Assembly (NCBI GenBank): GCA_027026755.1
Contig: JALVNE010000023.1
Span: 1 to 51,621 of the forward strand
DNA length: 51,621 nt
DNA from: Sedimenticola sp.
GTDB taxonomy: Bacteria; Pseudomonadota; Gammaproteobacteria; Chromatiales; Chromatiaceae
Direction: 5' to 3'
The notes below the pieces were generated by a model. The model made no database searches. It saw nothing but the letters and a program-made list of their open reading frames with translations, and was not told the origin of the DNA. The position numbers and the translations under genes were made by a program. This document shows positions 32,542-41,334 of the stretch, piece by piece. How positions within the stretch are numbered: position 1 is the stretch's first letter; each line of letters starts with the position of its first letter.

Positions 32542-33222
32542 CTACAGATAACGCAGCAAGGGCCAGAGATTGAACAGGCACAGATCGGGCCGGAAACTTT
32601 CCCGTCGCGCCAGCCCCTTCCTGTGCACCCAGGCCGCGGCCATACCCAGGGCCCGGGCTGGCAACATGTCGCGCTGAAAATCATCTCCCAGATGCATCAT
32701 CTTTGCGAAAGGCAGACCGGACCAGTCCCGCAGGGCCTGAAAAAGCGCCGGATGGGGTTTGGCTGCCCCCACGTCCGCCGCTCCCAGGTTGAGATGAAAG
32801 CAGTCCCGCAAGGGCGTCTGTTCCACCTGGGCGTTGCCGTTGGTGACGGACACCAGCAGATAGTCCTGCTTCAGGCGGCCAAGGACGGGGAGCACATCCT
32901 CCCAGGGCGCCACCCGGTTGCGGGCGGCCCTGAATACCGCCGTGCCCTCCTCCGCCCGGCGCGGATCATAGCCGTATTCCTCCAGCAGCAGCGCCAGGCT
33001 GCGGCGGCGCACCAGGGTGAGGTCGTGGGAAATCCCGGGATGGGCTTCCATGAAAGCCACACGCCGTTCACGCATGTCCATGACAGACAGCTCACGCACG
33101 ATGCGCGGCGCCTCCCGCGCCAGCCATTGGTACAACTCCTGCTCTGCCGCCATGATCACCGGCTTGGTGGGCCACAGGGTGTCGTCCAGATCGAAGCTGA
33201 GCAGGCGGATATGCCGGAACAT
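32542..33222 (-). CDS. HAD-superfamily hydrolase (YigB-like)
   Basis: A 226-residue haloacid-dehalogenase-like phosphatase. Motif I FDLDDTLW has D11 and D13, motif II is SVTNGN, the motif III lysine lies in AAKPHPALF, and motif IV is HLGDDFQRD. The helical cap lies between motifs I and II. It resembles YigB-type phosphatases, which act on small phosphate esters such as flavin precursors. Its ATG shares one base with the amgK stop (TGATG), so the two are coupled. In pseudomonads amgK is followed by murU; here this phosphatase takes that place. A role in cell-wall sugar recycling is speculative. Confidence 0.87.
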   Translation of the reverse strand: MFRHIRLLSFDLDDTLWPTKPVIMAAEQELYQWLAREAPRIVRELSVMDMRERRVAFMEAHPGISHDLTLVRRRSLALLLEEYGYDPRRAEEGTAVFRAARNRVAPWEDVLPVLGRLKQDYLLVSVTNGNAQVEQTPLRDCFHLNLGAADVGAAKPHPALFQALRDWSGLPFAKMMHLGDDFQRDMLPARALGMAAAWVHRKGLARRESFRPDLCLFNLWPLLRYL

Positions 33223-34205
33223 CAGAGGCGGGGCAGCACCCGGCGGGAGATGAAGTCTGCCAGGGGGGCGAGTTCCTGCTGCCGCTGCGCCACCTGGACG
33301 ATATAACCCAGAGTACGGGGAATATCGTCCAGGTAACCGGGCTTGCCGTCACGATGATTCAGGCGGGCGAAGATGCCTGCCGCCTTGAGATGCCGCTGGG
33401 CCCCCATGAGATCGAACCAGCGCAGGAAATCCTTTTCCTGTTCCTCGCGCATGACGCCGGACTGCACCGCCAGCTGAAAAAAGCCCCAGGCCCACTCGTC
33501 CACCTGCTGCTGCGGCCAGCTCACATAGCAGTCCCGCAGCAGGGACACGGCATCGTAAGTCACCGGGCCGCGCACGGCATCCTGGAAATCCAGCACCCCT
33601 GGCGCATGGGCCAGGCCGGTCATGAGATTACGGGAATGATAATCGCGGTGCACGAACACCCGGGGCTGCTCCAGGGCGGTATCTGCCAGCACATCGAAAG
33701 TGCGGGTCAGCATCTGTTCTTCCCCGCTGTCCAGCTCCAGCGCCAGATGGGTGCCCAGCAGCCAGTCCCGGAACAGGGACATCTCCGCAAGCAGCAGCTC
33801 CCGGTCATAGTCCGGCAGGCCGGCGGGATCGATGCAGGCCTGCATGCTCATCAGCGCACCCAGAGCATCACCATAGAGACGCTCCACGCTGTCCTGGTTC
33901 AGTGCGCCGAGATAATCCTGGCTGCCCAGGTCCTCCAGCAGCAAAAAGCCTTGCTCCAGGTCCTGTGCCAGCACTTCGGGCGCATGAACGCCAGCGTCCC
34001 GCAGGCGGCGGGCCACATCCACGAAAGGGGCGCAGTCTTCTTTTTCCGGCGGCGCGTCCATGACGATGCGGGTGCCGCCATCGGCATCGGTAAGGCGGAA
34101 ATAGCGGCGGAAACTGGCATCTTCGGAGGCAGGCTGAAGGGAAAAATCACTCAGACCGCAATCTGCGGTGAGCCATTTCTCCATGAGAGCTTGGCGGTCT
34201 GGCAT
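33222..34205 (-). CDS. amgK: N-acetylmuramate/N-acetylglucosamine kinase AmgK
   Basis: A 327-residue aminoglycoside-phosphotransferase-like kinase. The N-terminal lobe has SEDASFRRYFRL and the hinge LLLEDLG. The catalytic loop VHRDYHSRNLM carries the HRD..N residues, followed by the metal-binding GVLDFQDAV. In Pseudomonas and relatives AmgK phosphorylates MurNAc and GlcNAc at the anomeric position for direct peptidoglycan recycling that bypasses de novo, fosfomycin-sensitive synthesis. It lies divergent from lptD-surA-pdxA, as in Pseudomonas, which supports the assignment. No MurU nucleotidyltransferase gene follows. Confidence 0.87.
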   Translation of the reverse strand: MPDRQALMEKWLTADCGLSDFSLQPASEDASFRRYFRLTDADGGTRIVMDAPPEKEDCAPFVDVARRLRDAGVHAPEVLAQDLEQGFLLLEDLGSQDYLGALNQDSVERLYGDALGALMSMQACIDPAGLPDYDRELLLAEMSLFRDWLLGTHLALELDSGEEQMLTRTFDVLADTALEQPRVFVHRDYHSRNLMTGLAHAPGVLDFQDAVRGPVTYDAVSLLRDCYVSWPQQQVDEWAWGFFQLAVQSGVMREEQEKDFLRWFDLMGAQRHLKAAGIFARLNHRDGKPGYLDDIPRTLGYIVQVAQRQQELAPLADFISRRVLPRL

Positions 34206-34250
34206 GGTTTTATTGGCGCAAAGATTGAATCAGGCGCCATTCTATGCGAT

Positions 34251-34338
34251 TTTACCCGCGCCCGCGTGGAAACCAACTGTTATGCGATAAGGTGAGTAAA
34301 GATATAATTAATTTTCCCGCGCCCACGTGGAAACCAAC
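34251..34338. repeat. 27-bp direct repeat in the amgK-lptD promoter region
   Basis: TTT-A-CCCGCGCCCGCGTGG... at 34251-34277 and its copy at 34312-34338 match at 25 of 27 positions, 61 bases apart. They flank the likely lptD promoter, one on each side of the -10 box, and the second overlaps the lptD leader. Two operator sites or a local duplication would both explain it. Confidence 0.75.
34280..34308 (+). promoter_or_regulatory. Probable sigma-70 promoter of lptD-surA-pdxA
   Basis: A perfect TATAAT at 34303-34308 is preceded after 17 bases by TTATGC, a weak -35. It lies 46 bp before the chosen lptD start. No sigma-E type promoter, known for lptD-surA in E. coli, was recognised. Confidence 0.5.
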
Positions 34339-34353
34339 GGAACGAGCCGTCCT

Positions 34354-37083
34354 GTGAAATCCTTCAAAATCATGCTCTACCCCCTGCTGCTTGGCGGCAT
34401 GCTGTGCTGTGGATCGGCTTTGGCCACCAAGTACACCTGGGAATGCCGGGCGGCATCCGATGGCAAATCCTGGGAATGCGGTCCGGCGGGCAGTCTGCCA
34501 CCCCTGCCAGAAAAGCCGCCGGTCACCGAGAAGAAGCCCGCGGTGAAGGCATCCGGCGTCACCACCAGGCCCCTGCCACCCCCGACCCAGCCAGAGACGG
34601 TCGAGGAAGGTCAGCCTGCGTCCTCTCCTGCTGTTGAAAGGGAAGAAGTCACCCAACCCCCGGCCTCCGCGGCCGAAGACCAGGCTGTCACCCCGGCGAA
34701 AGCCGCCGAAGCCGAGGTGACGGAAGAACCCCAGCCGAAAACCCGGGCACAGGCGGCCAAGCCCGAGGCCCTGGAAAAAGCAACAGAAGCTGAGCCCCCT
34801 GTCCAGCCCGGCTCTGGTGAAAACCAGGCCGAAGCCGTGACCGAAAAACCAGAGCCGGAGCCAGCACCGCTTTCCCTGGAAGACAAGGCCCCGGCCACTC
34901 CCGTCTTCCCGGAAGAAGCTCTCCCTGCCGGAGATTTCGCCCAGCTGCTGGACCAGGGCATGAACTGGCAGCAGTGTGGCCCAGCCACCCCGGTTCCCAG
35001 GCCATCCGCCGCGGGCGACAGCATTCTCATCGAAGCAGACAGCGCCACCGCCCTGCCGGAGGAAAACCTGGCCCATTTCCAGGGAAACGTAGTCATCCGC
35101 CAGGGCGGCAACAGCCTGCATGCCGATGACCTGAGATACGACAACAACAGACGCATCGTGCAGGCGGACGAACGGCTGCTGATCCAGCTGAAAGATCTGC
35201 GGGTACTGGGCCGCAAGGCCTGGTTCGACCTGCAGAAGGAACAGGGCGCCATGGAAGAGGCCAGCTACCGTATTCCCAGCCGCAAGGCCCGGGGTGAGGC
35301 CAGCCTGCTGGAAATCCGCGACAGCAAACACAGCCATTACGAGAACATCAGCTACACCACCTGCCCTCCTGGCAACAAGGGCTTCCTCCTGTCCGCCGAG
35401 CGCATGGACATCGACCAGGAAAAGCAGATCGGCACCTTCCACGGGGCGAAACTGGCCTTTCTCGGCGTGCCGATATTCTACGCCCCCACCATCACCCTGC
35501 CTCTCAACGACCAGCGCAAGAGCGGCCTGCTGGTGCCCTCCCTGGGTTATTCCAGCCGCAACGGGCTGGATCTGACCCTGCCCTACTATTTCAACCTGGC
35601 GCCCAATTACGACGCCACCTTCATGCCCCGCCTGCTCAGCAAGCGCGGCCTGCTGCTGGGGGGTGAATTCCGCTTTCTCACCCCCAACAACAAAGGCGAG
35701 CTGTTCGGCGAGATCCTGCCGGACGACCGCGAGTCCGACGACTACGGCGCCCGGGGCGCCATCCACGCCCGCGGCCACAGCAACCTGAATTTCCTCACCC
35801 AGGGACTGAGCGCCGATGTGGACATCAACTGGGTGTCCGATGACGACTACCTGGACGACATGGGCCGCAGCCTGGCGGTGACCAGCACCCGGCATCTCCT
35901 CAGCCGTGCCGCCCTGAACTGGCGCCTGCCGGAATGGGACGCCATCGCCGAGATTCGCGACTACAACACCCTGGACAAGACCATCGCCCCGGAAGACCGC
36001 CCCTACAGCCTGCTGCCCCGCCTGGCGGTGAACTGGACCCACTTCCAGGGCGCCGCGGGACTGGATTACAGCGTGAAGGTGGAAATGAGCAGTTTCTACC
36101 GCGACGACAGCGTCACCGGCGCCCGCTTCGACCTGCTGCCGCGGGTGTCCCTGCCCCTGCGCAGGGACTGGGGCTTCCTCGAACCGGCCCTGTCCGGCCG
36201 CTACACCTCTTATGAACTGGACGACCAACTGCCGGGCCTGGACAACAAGCCCGACCGGGGCACCTGGAGCGCCAGCCTTGACGGGGGCCTGTTCTTCGAC
36301 CGCGACATGCGCTGGTTCGGCCGCAGTTTGACCCAAACCCTGGAACCACGGTTCTACTACCTCTACACGCCCTACGTGAACCAGGACGATCTGCCCCTGT
36401 TCGATACCGGCCTGCTGGACTTCAGCTTCAACAACCTGTTCCGTGACAACAGATTCAACGGCCCGGACCGGGTCGGCGACGCCAACCAGCTGACCCTGGC
36501 CCTTACCAGCCGCATCCTTTCCGGGGCCAGCGGCAGGGAACTGCTCAACGCCAGCATTGGTCAGATACTGTACTTCGACGACCGGCGCGTCACCCTGCAC
36601 GGCGCAGGGCCGGTGAAAGACAGCAGCTCTTCCCTGGTGGCCGAGCTGTCCACAGGCATTTTCGAACACTGGATGCTGCGCGCCGGACTGGAATACGACC
36701 CCAACGCCGATACCAGTCTGCGCCAGGGCCTGGCCATGGCCACCTATCGCGGCGAAGCCGGGGAGCGCCTCCATGCCTCCTGGCGGCTGCGTGAAGGCGT
36801 GCTGGAACAGACGGATCTGGCCGCCATCTGGCCCGTGAGCGACAGGCTCAGGCTCATCGGCCGCTGGTATTACTCCGTGGAAGAAAGCCATTCCCTGGAG
36901 ACCGTGGCCGGCCTGGAATACGGCGATTGCTGCTGGCGTATCCGTGCCGTGTGGCGCCGCTACCTGGACCGCAACGGCGAAGCATATAATGACACCGCCC
37001 TGCTTCAGCTCGAACTCAATGGACTGGGCAGACTGGGCAACAACATAGACAATTTCCTCGACCGGACGATATATGGTTACTGA
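34354..37083 (+). CDS. lptD: LPS-assembly protein LptD
   Basis: A 909-residue outer-membrane barrel that inserts lipopolysaccharide into the outer leaflet with LptE. A signal peptide (1 to about 24) leads into a short Cys-containing stretch and an unusual linker of about 150 residues rich in Pro, Glu, Ala and Lys. Then come the OstA-type N-terminal domain (LIEADSATALPEENLAHFQGNV) and the large C-terminal barrel. The C-terminal double cysteine (YGDCCWR) that forms the activating disulfides is present, with partner cysteines in WEC and WQQC. The GTG at 34354 gives the best signal peptide. It overlaps surA by 11 bases. Confidence 0.95.
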   Translation: MKSFKIMLYPLLLGGMLCCGSALATKYTWECRAASDGKSWECGPAGSLPPLPEKPPVTEKKPAVKASGVTTRPLPPPTQPETVEEGQPASSPAVEREEVTQPPASAAEDQAVTPAKAAEAEVTEEPQPKTRAQAAKPEALEKATEAEPPVQPGSGENQAEAVTEKPEPEPAPLSLEDKAPATPVFPEEALPAGDFAQLLDQGMNWQQCGPATPVPRPSAAGDSILIEADSATALPEENLAHFQGNVVIRQGGNSLHADDLRYDNNRRIVQADERLLIQLKDLRVLGRKAWFDLQKEQGAMEEASYRIPSRKARGEASLLEIRDSKHSHYENISYTTCPPGNKGFLLSAERMDIDQEKQIGTFHGAKLAFLGVPIFYAPTITLPLNDQRKSGLLVPSLGYSSRNGLDLTLPYYFNLAPNYDATFMPRLLSKRGLLLGGEFRFLTPNNKGELFGEILPDDRESDDYGARGAIHARGHSNLNFLTQGLSADVDINWVSDDDYLDDMGRSLAVTSTRHLLSRAALNWRLPEWDAIAEIRDYNTLDKTIAPEDRPYSLLPRLAVNWTHFQGAAGLDYSVKVEMSSFYRDDSVTGARFDLLPRVSLPLRRDWGFLEPALSGRYTSYELDDQLPGLDNKPDRGTWSASLDGGLFFDRDMRWFGRSLTQTLEPRFYYLYTPYVNQDDLPLFDTGLLDFSFNNLFRDNRFNGPDRVGDANQLTLALTSRILSGASGRELLNASIGQILYFDDRRVTLHGAGPVKDSSSSLVAELSTGIFEHWMLRAGLEYDPNADTSLRQGLAMATYRGEAGERLHASWRLREGVLEQTDLAAIWPVSDRLRLIGRWYYSVEESHSLETVAGLEYGDCCWRIRAVWRRYLDRNGEAYNDTALLQLELNGLGRLGNNIDNFLDRTIYGY

Positions 37084-38395
37084 CAATCCCCACGGGCGGC
37101 TGCAAGGCTGGCTGCTCTTACTGTTTGCATTGTTCCTGCTATGCCCTGGCAGCGGCATGGCCGCCGAAACACAGCTACTGGACCGCATCGTGGCGGTGGT
37201 CAATGACGACGTGGTACTGCAGAGTGAGCTGGATCAGGAAGTACGCAGCATCGAGCAGAAGCTCGCCCAGGTCGGGGCACCAGACATGCCCGGGAATGAA
37301 ATCCGCAAGCAGGCCCTGGAACGCCTCATCCTGGAGAAACTGCAGCTGGCCGAAGCCAAAAAGACAGGCGCCACCGTGGACGACGAAACCCTGCTCCGGG
37401 CCATGAACAACATCGCCAAACAGAATGGTCTGAGCCTGGAGGAGCTGGCGGCCGCCCTCCAGGAACAAGGCATGAGCATGGAAGAATACCGGGAAGAACT
37501 GCGCAAGGAGATCACCCTGCAGCGCCTGCGCAACCGGGAAGTCGTCAGCCGCATCCAGGTAACCAAGGCGGAAGTGGACAACTACCTGGCCCATGCCGAG
37601 GAGAACCCCGGCGGGCGGGACGCCTACCACCTGCGCCATATCCTCATCGCCACCCCTGACGGCGCATCCAGTGAGGAAATCGCTGCTGCCAGGAAACAGG
37701 CGGAAGACATCCTTCAGCGCCTGAAGAACGGCGAAGACTTTGCCGCCCTGGCCACCCGCTATTCCGCCGGGCAGCAGGCCCTGGAAGGCGGCGACCTCGG
37801 CTGGCTGGAGGCCGGCCAGGTGCCCACCCTGTTTGCCAAGGATCTGGCCACCATGGAAAAAGGCGAGGTGCGCGGCCCCTACCAGGCCGCCAGCGGCTTT
37901 CACATCATCAAGCTGGAAGACTACAAGGGCGGGGACAAGAACATCATCCGCCAGACCCACGCCAGGCATATCCTCATCCGCACCGATGAGATGACCTCGG
38001 ATCAGGACGCGAAAAACCGCCTCGAGCAGCTGTACCAGCGCATCAAGGGCGGTGAGGACTTTGCCGCCCTGGCCCGGGCTCATTCCGACGACAAGGCTTC
38101 GGCCATCAAGGGTGGCGACCTGGGCTGGGTGAGTCCCGGTGACCTGGTGCCCAAGTTCGAGGAAGTCATGGACGCCCTGCCCATCGGCGGCCTGAGCGAG
38201 CCCTTCCGCACCCAGTTCGGCTGGCATATCGTGCAGGTGCTGGAACGCCGGGATCACGATGCCACGGAAGAAGTCAAGCGCGACAAGGCCAAGCTGGCCC
38301 TGCGCAAGCGCAAGGCCGACGAGGCCCTGCAGCTTTATTTGCGCAAGCTGCGGGACCAGGCCTACGTGGAAATCCACCTGGACGATGACTACTAA
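37073..38395 (+). CDS. surA: Periplasmic chaperone/prolyl isomerase SurA
   Basis: A 440-residue exported chaperone for outer-membrane proteins, including LptD. A signal peptide (about 1-31) is followed by the N-terminal chaperone domain starting LLDRIVAVVNDDVVLQSEL. Two parvulin-type PPIase domains follow at about 186-282 (LRHILIATPD) and 295-395 (ARHILIRTDE), then a short C-terminal helix that packs on the chaperone domain. Length and order match E. coli SurA (428). It overlaps lptD by 11 bases and precedes pdxA after a repeat-filled 154-bp gap, the conserved lptD-surA-pdxA order. Confidence 0.97.
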   Translation: MVTDNPHGRLQGWLLLLFALFLLCPGSGMAAETQLLDRIVAVVNDDVVLQSELDQEVRSIEQKLAQVGAPDMPGNEIRKQALERLILEKLQLAEAKKTGATVDDETLLRAMNNIAKQNGLSLEELAAALQEQGMSMEEYREELRKEITLQRLRNREVVSRIQVTKAEVDNYLAHAEENPGGRDAYHLRHILIATPDGASSEEIAAARKQAEDILQRLKNGEDFAALATRYSAGQQALEGGDLGWLEAGQVPTLFAKDLATMEKGEVRGPYQAASGFHIIKLEDYKGGDKNIIRQTHARHILIRTDEMTSDQDAKNRLEQLYQRIKGGEDFAALARAHSDDKASAIKGGDLGWVSPGDLVPKFEEVMDALPIGGLSEPFRTQFGWHIVQVLERRDHDATEEVKRDKAKLALRKRKADEALQLYLRKLRDQAYVEIHLDDDY

Positions 38396-38438
38396 CCCTC
38401 ACGAGGGGTTTAGCTCCAAACCCCAGATCATGGAAATT

Positions 38439-38518
38439 CCCTCTCCCCCCGCCGGGGGGAGAGGGGGGACGGGAAATGCTCACCCCCTCCCCAACCCTCC
38501 CCCGCGCGCGGGGGAGGG
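38439..38518. repeat. Two GC-rich palindromes between surA and pdxA
   Basis: CCCTCTCCCCCC gcc GGGGGGAGAGGG (38439-38465) and a perfect 24-bp palindrome CCCTCCCCCGCG... (38495-38518). They resemble the palindrome in the 1-210 repeats in composition and flanking CTCACCCC. They sit inside a probable operon and may modulate read-through into pdxA. Confidence 0.8.
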
Positions 38519-38549
38519 AGTTATCAGTGTATTTCCACACTAACCCACT

Positions 38550-39548
38550 ATGAGCATCGTCCTCACCCCCGGCGAGCCAGCAGGCATAGGTCCGGACCTT
38601 GTTCTCGAGGTTGCCAGCCGGGGACTGGATGTGCCTCTGCTGGTCATCGCCGACCCACAGCTGCTCAGACAGCGGGCCGGAACCCTTGGGCTGGACATCG
38701 ACATCCTGGAAACCCATGTCCCGTCAACAGCGCCCGCTGCGCCGGGCAGCCTGCATGTACTGCCCGTCCCACTGGCCGCCCCCAGCCAGCCAGGCCGGCT
38801 CTCCGCCAGGAACGCCTCCTATGTGCTGGACTGCCTGCGTATTGCCGCCCAGGGCTGTCTCAGCGGCGAATATCAGGCCCTGGTCACCGGCCCGGTGCAC
38901 AAGGGCATCATCAACGACGCGGGCATTGCCTTCAGCGGACACACGGAATTTCTCGCCGAACTGAGTAAGGCCTACCCCGTGATGATGCTGGCCTGTCCCG
39001 GACTGCGCGTCGCTCTCGCCACCACTCATCTGCCATTGCGGGATGTCAGCGATGCCATCACCCCCGAACTGCTGGAAACCGTCATCACCATCCTCCACAA
39101 GGACCTGCAGGAGAAATTCGGTGTTCACCAGCCGAAAATCCTCGTCTGCGGCCTCAATCCCCACGCGGGAGAAGGGGGGCACCTGGGCGCCGAGGAAAAG
39201 GAGATCATCGAACCCGTGCTGGAAAGACTGCGGACACACGGCATGCAGCTGCTCGGCCCCCTTCCCGCGGATACGCTGTTCACGCCCCGCTACCTGGAGC
39301 TGGCCGATGCGGTGCTGGCCATGTATCACGACCAGGGACTGCCGGTTCTCAAACACAAGGGCTTTGGCCAGGCGGTGAACATCACCCTGGGGCTGCCTTT
39401 CATTCGCACTTCCGTCGATCACGGCACAGCGCTGGAACTTGCCGGCACAGGGAAAGCGGAATCCGGCAGCCTGCTCGCCGCCCTGGAACAGGCAGCGGGC
39501 ATGGCGGACATCAAGCCCCGGAACGGGCCAGACGCCGGTAGCCGATAA
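38550..39548 (+). CDS. pdxA: 4-hydroxythreonine-4-phosphate dehydrogenase PdxA
   Basis: A 332-residue NAD-dependent enzyme of vitamin B6 (pyridoxal phosphate) synthesis. The N-terminal [12 protein letters not shown], the metal-binding histidines in [20 protein letters not shown] and [15 protein letters not shown], and the [19 protein letters not shown] segment are all present. Length matches E. coli PdxA (329). In many gammaproteobacteria rsmA (ksgA) and apaG follow; here a convergent gene overlaps its last 38 bases instead, so that synteny ends at pdxA. Confidence 0.97.
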   Translation: MSIVLTPGEPAGIGPDLVLEVASRGLDVPLLVIADPQLLRQRAGTLGLDIDILETHVPSTAPAAPGSLHVLPVPLAAPSQPGRLSARNASYVLDCLRIAAQGCLSGEYQALVTGPVHKGIINDAGIAFSGHTEFLAELSKAYPVMMLACPGLRVALATTHLPLRDVSDAITPELLETVITILHKDLQEKFGVHQPKILVCGLNPHAGEGGHLGAEEKEIIEPVLERLRTHGMQLLGPLPADTLFTPRYLELADAVLAMYHDQGLPVLKHKGFGQAVNITLGLPFIRTSVDHGTALELAGTGKAESGSLLAALEQAAGMADIKPRNGPDAGSR

Positions 39549-40233
39549 CAATCAGCCCCGCTGTCAGCAACACCAGCAACGGCGGACCCAGCACCGGCAC
39601 GGCTGTGGCATTGCCATTTGCCCCTCTGGCATAGAGATGGAAGTTGTCGATACCCAGCCGGGTGGTGGACACCGCGGCCGCAGGCATCAAAAGCCTGATT
39701 TCCATGTTGTAGGCATCCGCCATGGTATCCCTGAAAGAAGCAGACGTGGACTCCTGCACCCAGCCTGCCGCAATCGCCTGGGCGTCCGTCCAGTTGGGAT
39801 CGAAATCGACCTGGTAATGCCGCCACTGAGATACCGGCATGCTGCCGTCCAGCTGATAGACCCAACCATTGTGGCTGTGGTCCCTGTAGCGTACCCGCAA
39901 CCTCGCCCAGGTGGACTGGCCACTCAGCAGATTGAGATCAACGGAAACCCGATATGCGCCTGCTGCCTGAAGATCCCCTGTGTATCGGCTCTCAAGGTTC
40001 TGAGCCCCAATGGTACGGAACGGATTTCCCCCTGCAACGCTGGTGGACAACAGATATCCCCCCGGATTGCCGCCGGTCACCGGCACGGAAACAACCGTCG
40101 CCGAGGTATTTTGCTGCCAACCATGGAACTGGCCGTCATCCCAATTGTCGGATGTATTCGTGGCTGCACCGACATTTGCAGAAAGAAACATCCCTGTACC
40201 CAACAAAGCTGCCCATGGCTTCCATTTTTTCAT
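39511..40233 (-). CDS. Secreted protein with CTERM-like sorting tail
   Basis: A 240-residue exported protein. The signal peptide ends near VGA-A (residue 23). A beta-rich domain of about 170 residues follows, with [10 protein letters not shown] at its start and [12 protein letters not shown] at its end, resembling carbohydrate-binding or choice-of-anchor jelly-roll domains. The C-terminus is [10 protein letters not shown], a hydrophobic stretch, then GYRRLARSG, the three-part layout of IPTL/PEP-CTERM-type sorting tails. Such tails are processed by exosortase- or archaeosortase-like enzymes in Gram-negative bacteria that make extracellular polysaccharide. No exosortase gene is in this window. 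It overlaps the 3' end of pdxA by 38 bases on the opposite strand. Confidence 0.75.
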   Translation of the reverse strand: MKKWKPWAALLGTGMFLSANVGAATNTSDNWDDGQFHGWQQNTSATVVSVPVTGGNPGGYLLSTSVAGGNPFRTIGAQNLESRYTGDLQAAGAYRVSVDLNLLSGQSTWARLRVRYRDHSHNGWVYQLDGSMPVSQWRHYQVDFDPNWTDAQAIAAGWVQESTSASFRDTMADAYNMEIRLLMPAAAVSTTRLGIDNFHLYARGANGNATAVPVLGPPLLVLLTAGLIVIGYRRLARSGA

Positions 40234-40511
40234 TGCCTTACCTCGCTACTTGATACAAATGATCCTTTGGGAGCATTTCCCAAAAGACCGCTTTTCAGGG
40301 CATATGTTCATGACCCTACTCTAATAGATAGTCTCAGGAATCACCCGGCGCAACAGCCAATTCATGATGGGTTGACCTGAATCAAATGACCTCAGACTCA
40401 AGTGAAGGCAATAACTTTCAAAAATCCATTGTTCAGATCCCTGATGATGGAAACGCCTGTCTCCACAGGTTGGGCTTCAGTCTGTCATTGCTCTGTTGTG
40501 GCCGCCGTTGT

Positions 40512-40525
40512 CGGGCTGAAGCCCG
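40512..40525. repeat. REP-like palindrome
   Basis: CGGGCT ga AGCCCG inside TCGGGCTGAAGCCCGC, a short member of the REP-like family, with a degenerate relative near 40466. The 437-bp gap 40234-40670 holds no convincing gene. Confidence 0.65.
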
Positions 40526-40606
40526 CCCCACATCGAGCCATAAATATTTTTCTGCAATAACTGTCATAAGGCGCGAGGGAGGGAGTTAATGGATATTTTT
40601 TCGCAG

Positions 40607-40638
40607 AAAAAAGCCCGCTCCGGTTAGGGAGAGGGCTT
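40607..40638 (-). terminator. Terminator after the frameshifted secreted gene
   Basis: Minus-strand hairpin AAGCCC/GGGCTT with an inner CTCC/GGAG pairing, followed by six T residues. It ends the 40671-41320 transcript. Confidence 0.8.
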
Positions 40639-40670
40639 CTTTGCTATCACCGGATTGTCAGTATCTGGAA

Positions 40671-41320
40671 TCAGCCGCCAAACATGGGCATCTGCATGGT
40701 CGCCTTGGGCAACACGAAATCCTGCTCATTCACCTTGCCGGGCTTGATGGAGACCACCTGAAAATCATCCCCCATCTTCAGTATGCCCAAGCCCTGCTTC
40801 TCCAGATAACGACCGATACTGTTGTCCACTTTTTGCCCCATGGACTTCGCCATGTTCTCCGCCAGCTTCATCCAGGCGTTGGAATATTCCACCACGGCAG
40901 GATCCTTGCTGAGCACGGACTTGGCTGTATGCACACCGTCTTTGTCTTTCCAGCTCAGTTCATAGACTTCACCCACGAACCCGGCGACGGTTTCCTTCTT
41001 TCCTGTAGCCTTGGCGCTGATGAATTCCTGCCGCAGGGTATCATCACCGCTGGGCGCCGCCATGGCGGCCATCCTGGCCATGTGACCTGCCCCTGCATGT
41101 TCATGACCATCCACACCTTGCCATCCCGGGAGAGCATATAGCCCTTACCTTCCTGGTCGGTTGGCATGTTCATGCGGGTATGACCATGGTCGTCGTACTC
41201 GAGCACCATGGTTTGGGCATTCTGGCCGGAGCCTGTCGCCAGGGTGGCGACTCCTGCCGCGAATACCGGCGGAACCGACAACAGTAGAATCAGACTCCAA
41301 ATTCTGCACATCTTCATCAT
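40671..41320 (-). pseudogene. Secreted DUF4412-like protein split by a frameshift
   Basis: Two overlapping frames read as one exported protein of about 216 residues. The first frame has a signal peptide (MMKMCRIWSLILLLS... to VFA) and continues through GYMLSRDGKVWMVMNMQG. The second picks up as GAGHMARMAAMAAPSGDDTLRQEF and runs to TMQMPMFGG. The break falls at a run of four C (41090-41093); a fifth base there would restore a single frame through MQGAGHMARM. It may be a true one-base deletion or a homopolymer miscall. The protein resembles the DUF4412 family of secreted proteins with a metal- or lipid-related role; function unknown. A good hairpin terminator follows. Confidence 0.72.
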
Positions 41321-41334
41321 CTCTCCGCCCCCTG

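Noticed and set aside
34252..37203. A 983-codon open frame on the minus strand
   Set aside because: It lies fully antisense to lptD and the start of surA, whose protein families are unmistakable. High GC at third codon positions commonly leaves such long antisense frames. Its translation has no recognisable domain or plausible composition.
40386..40589. A 67-codon plus-strand open frame
   Set aside because: It runs through a REP-like palindrome and lacks a ribosome site or family likeness.
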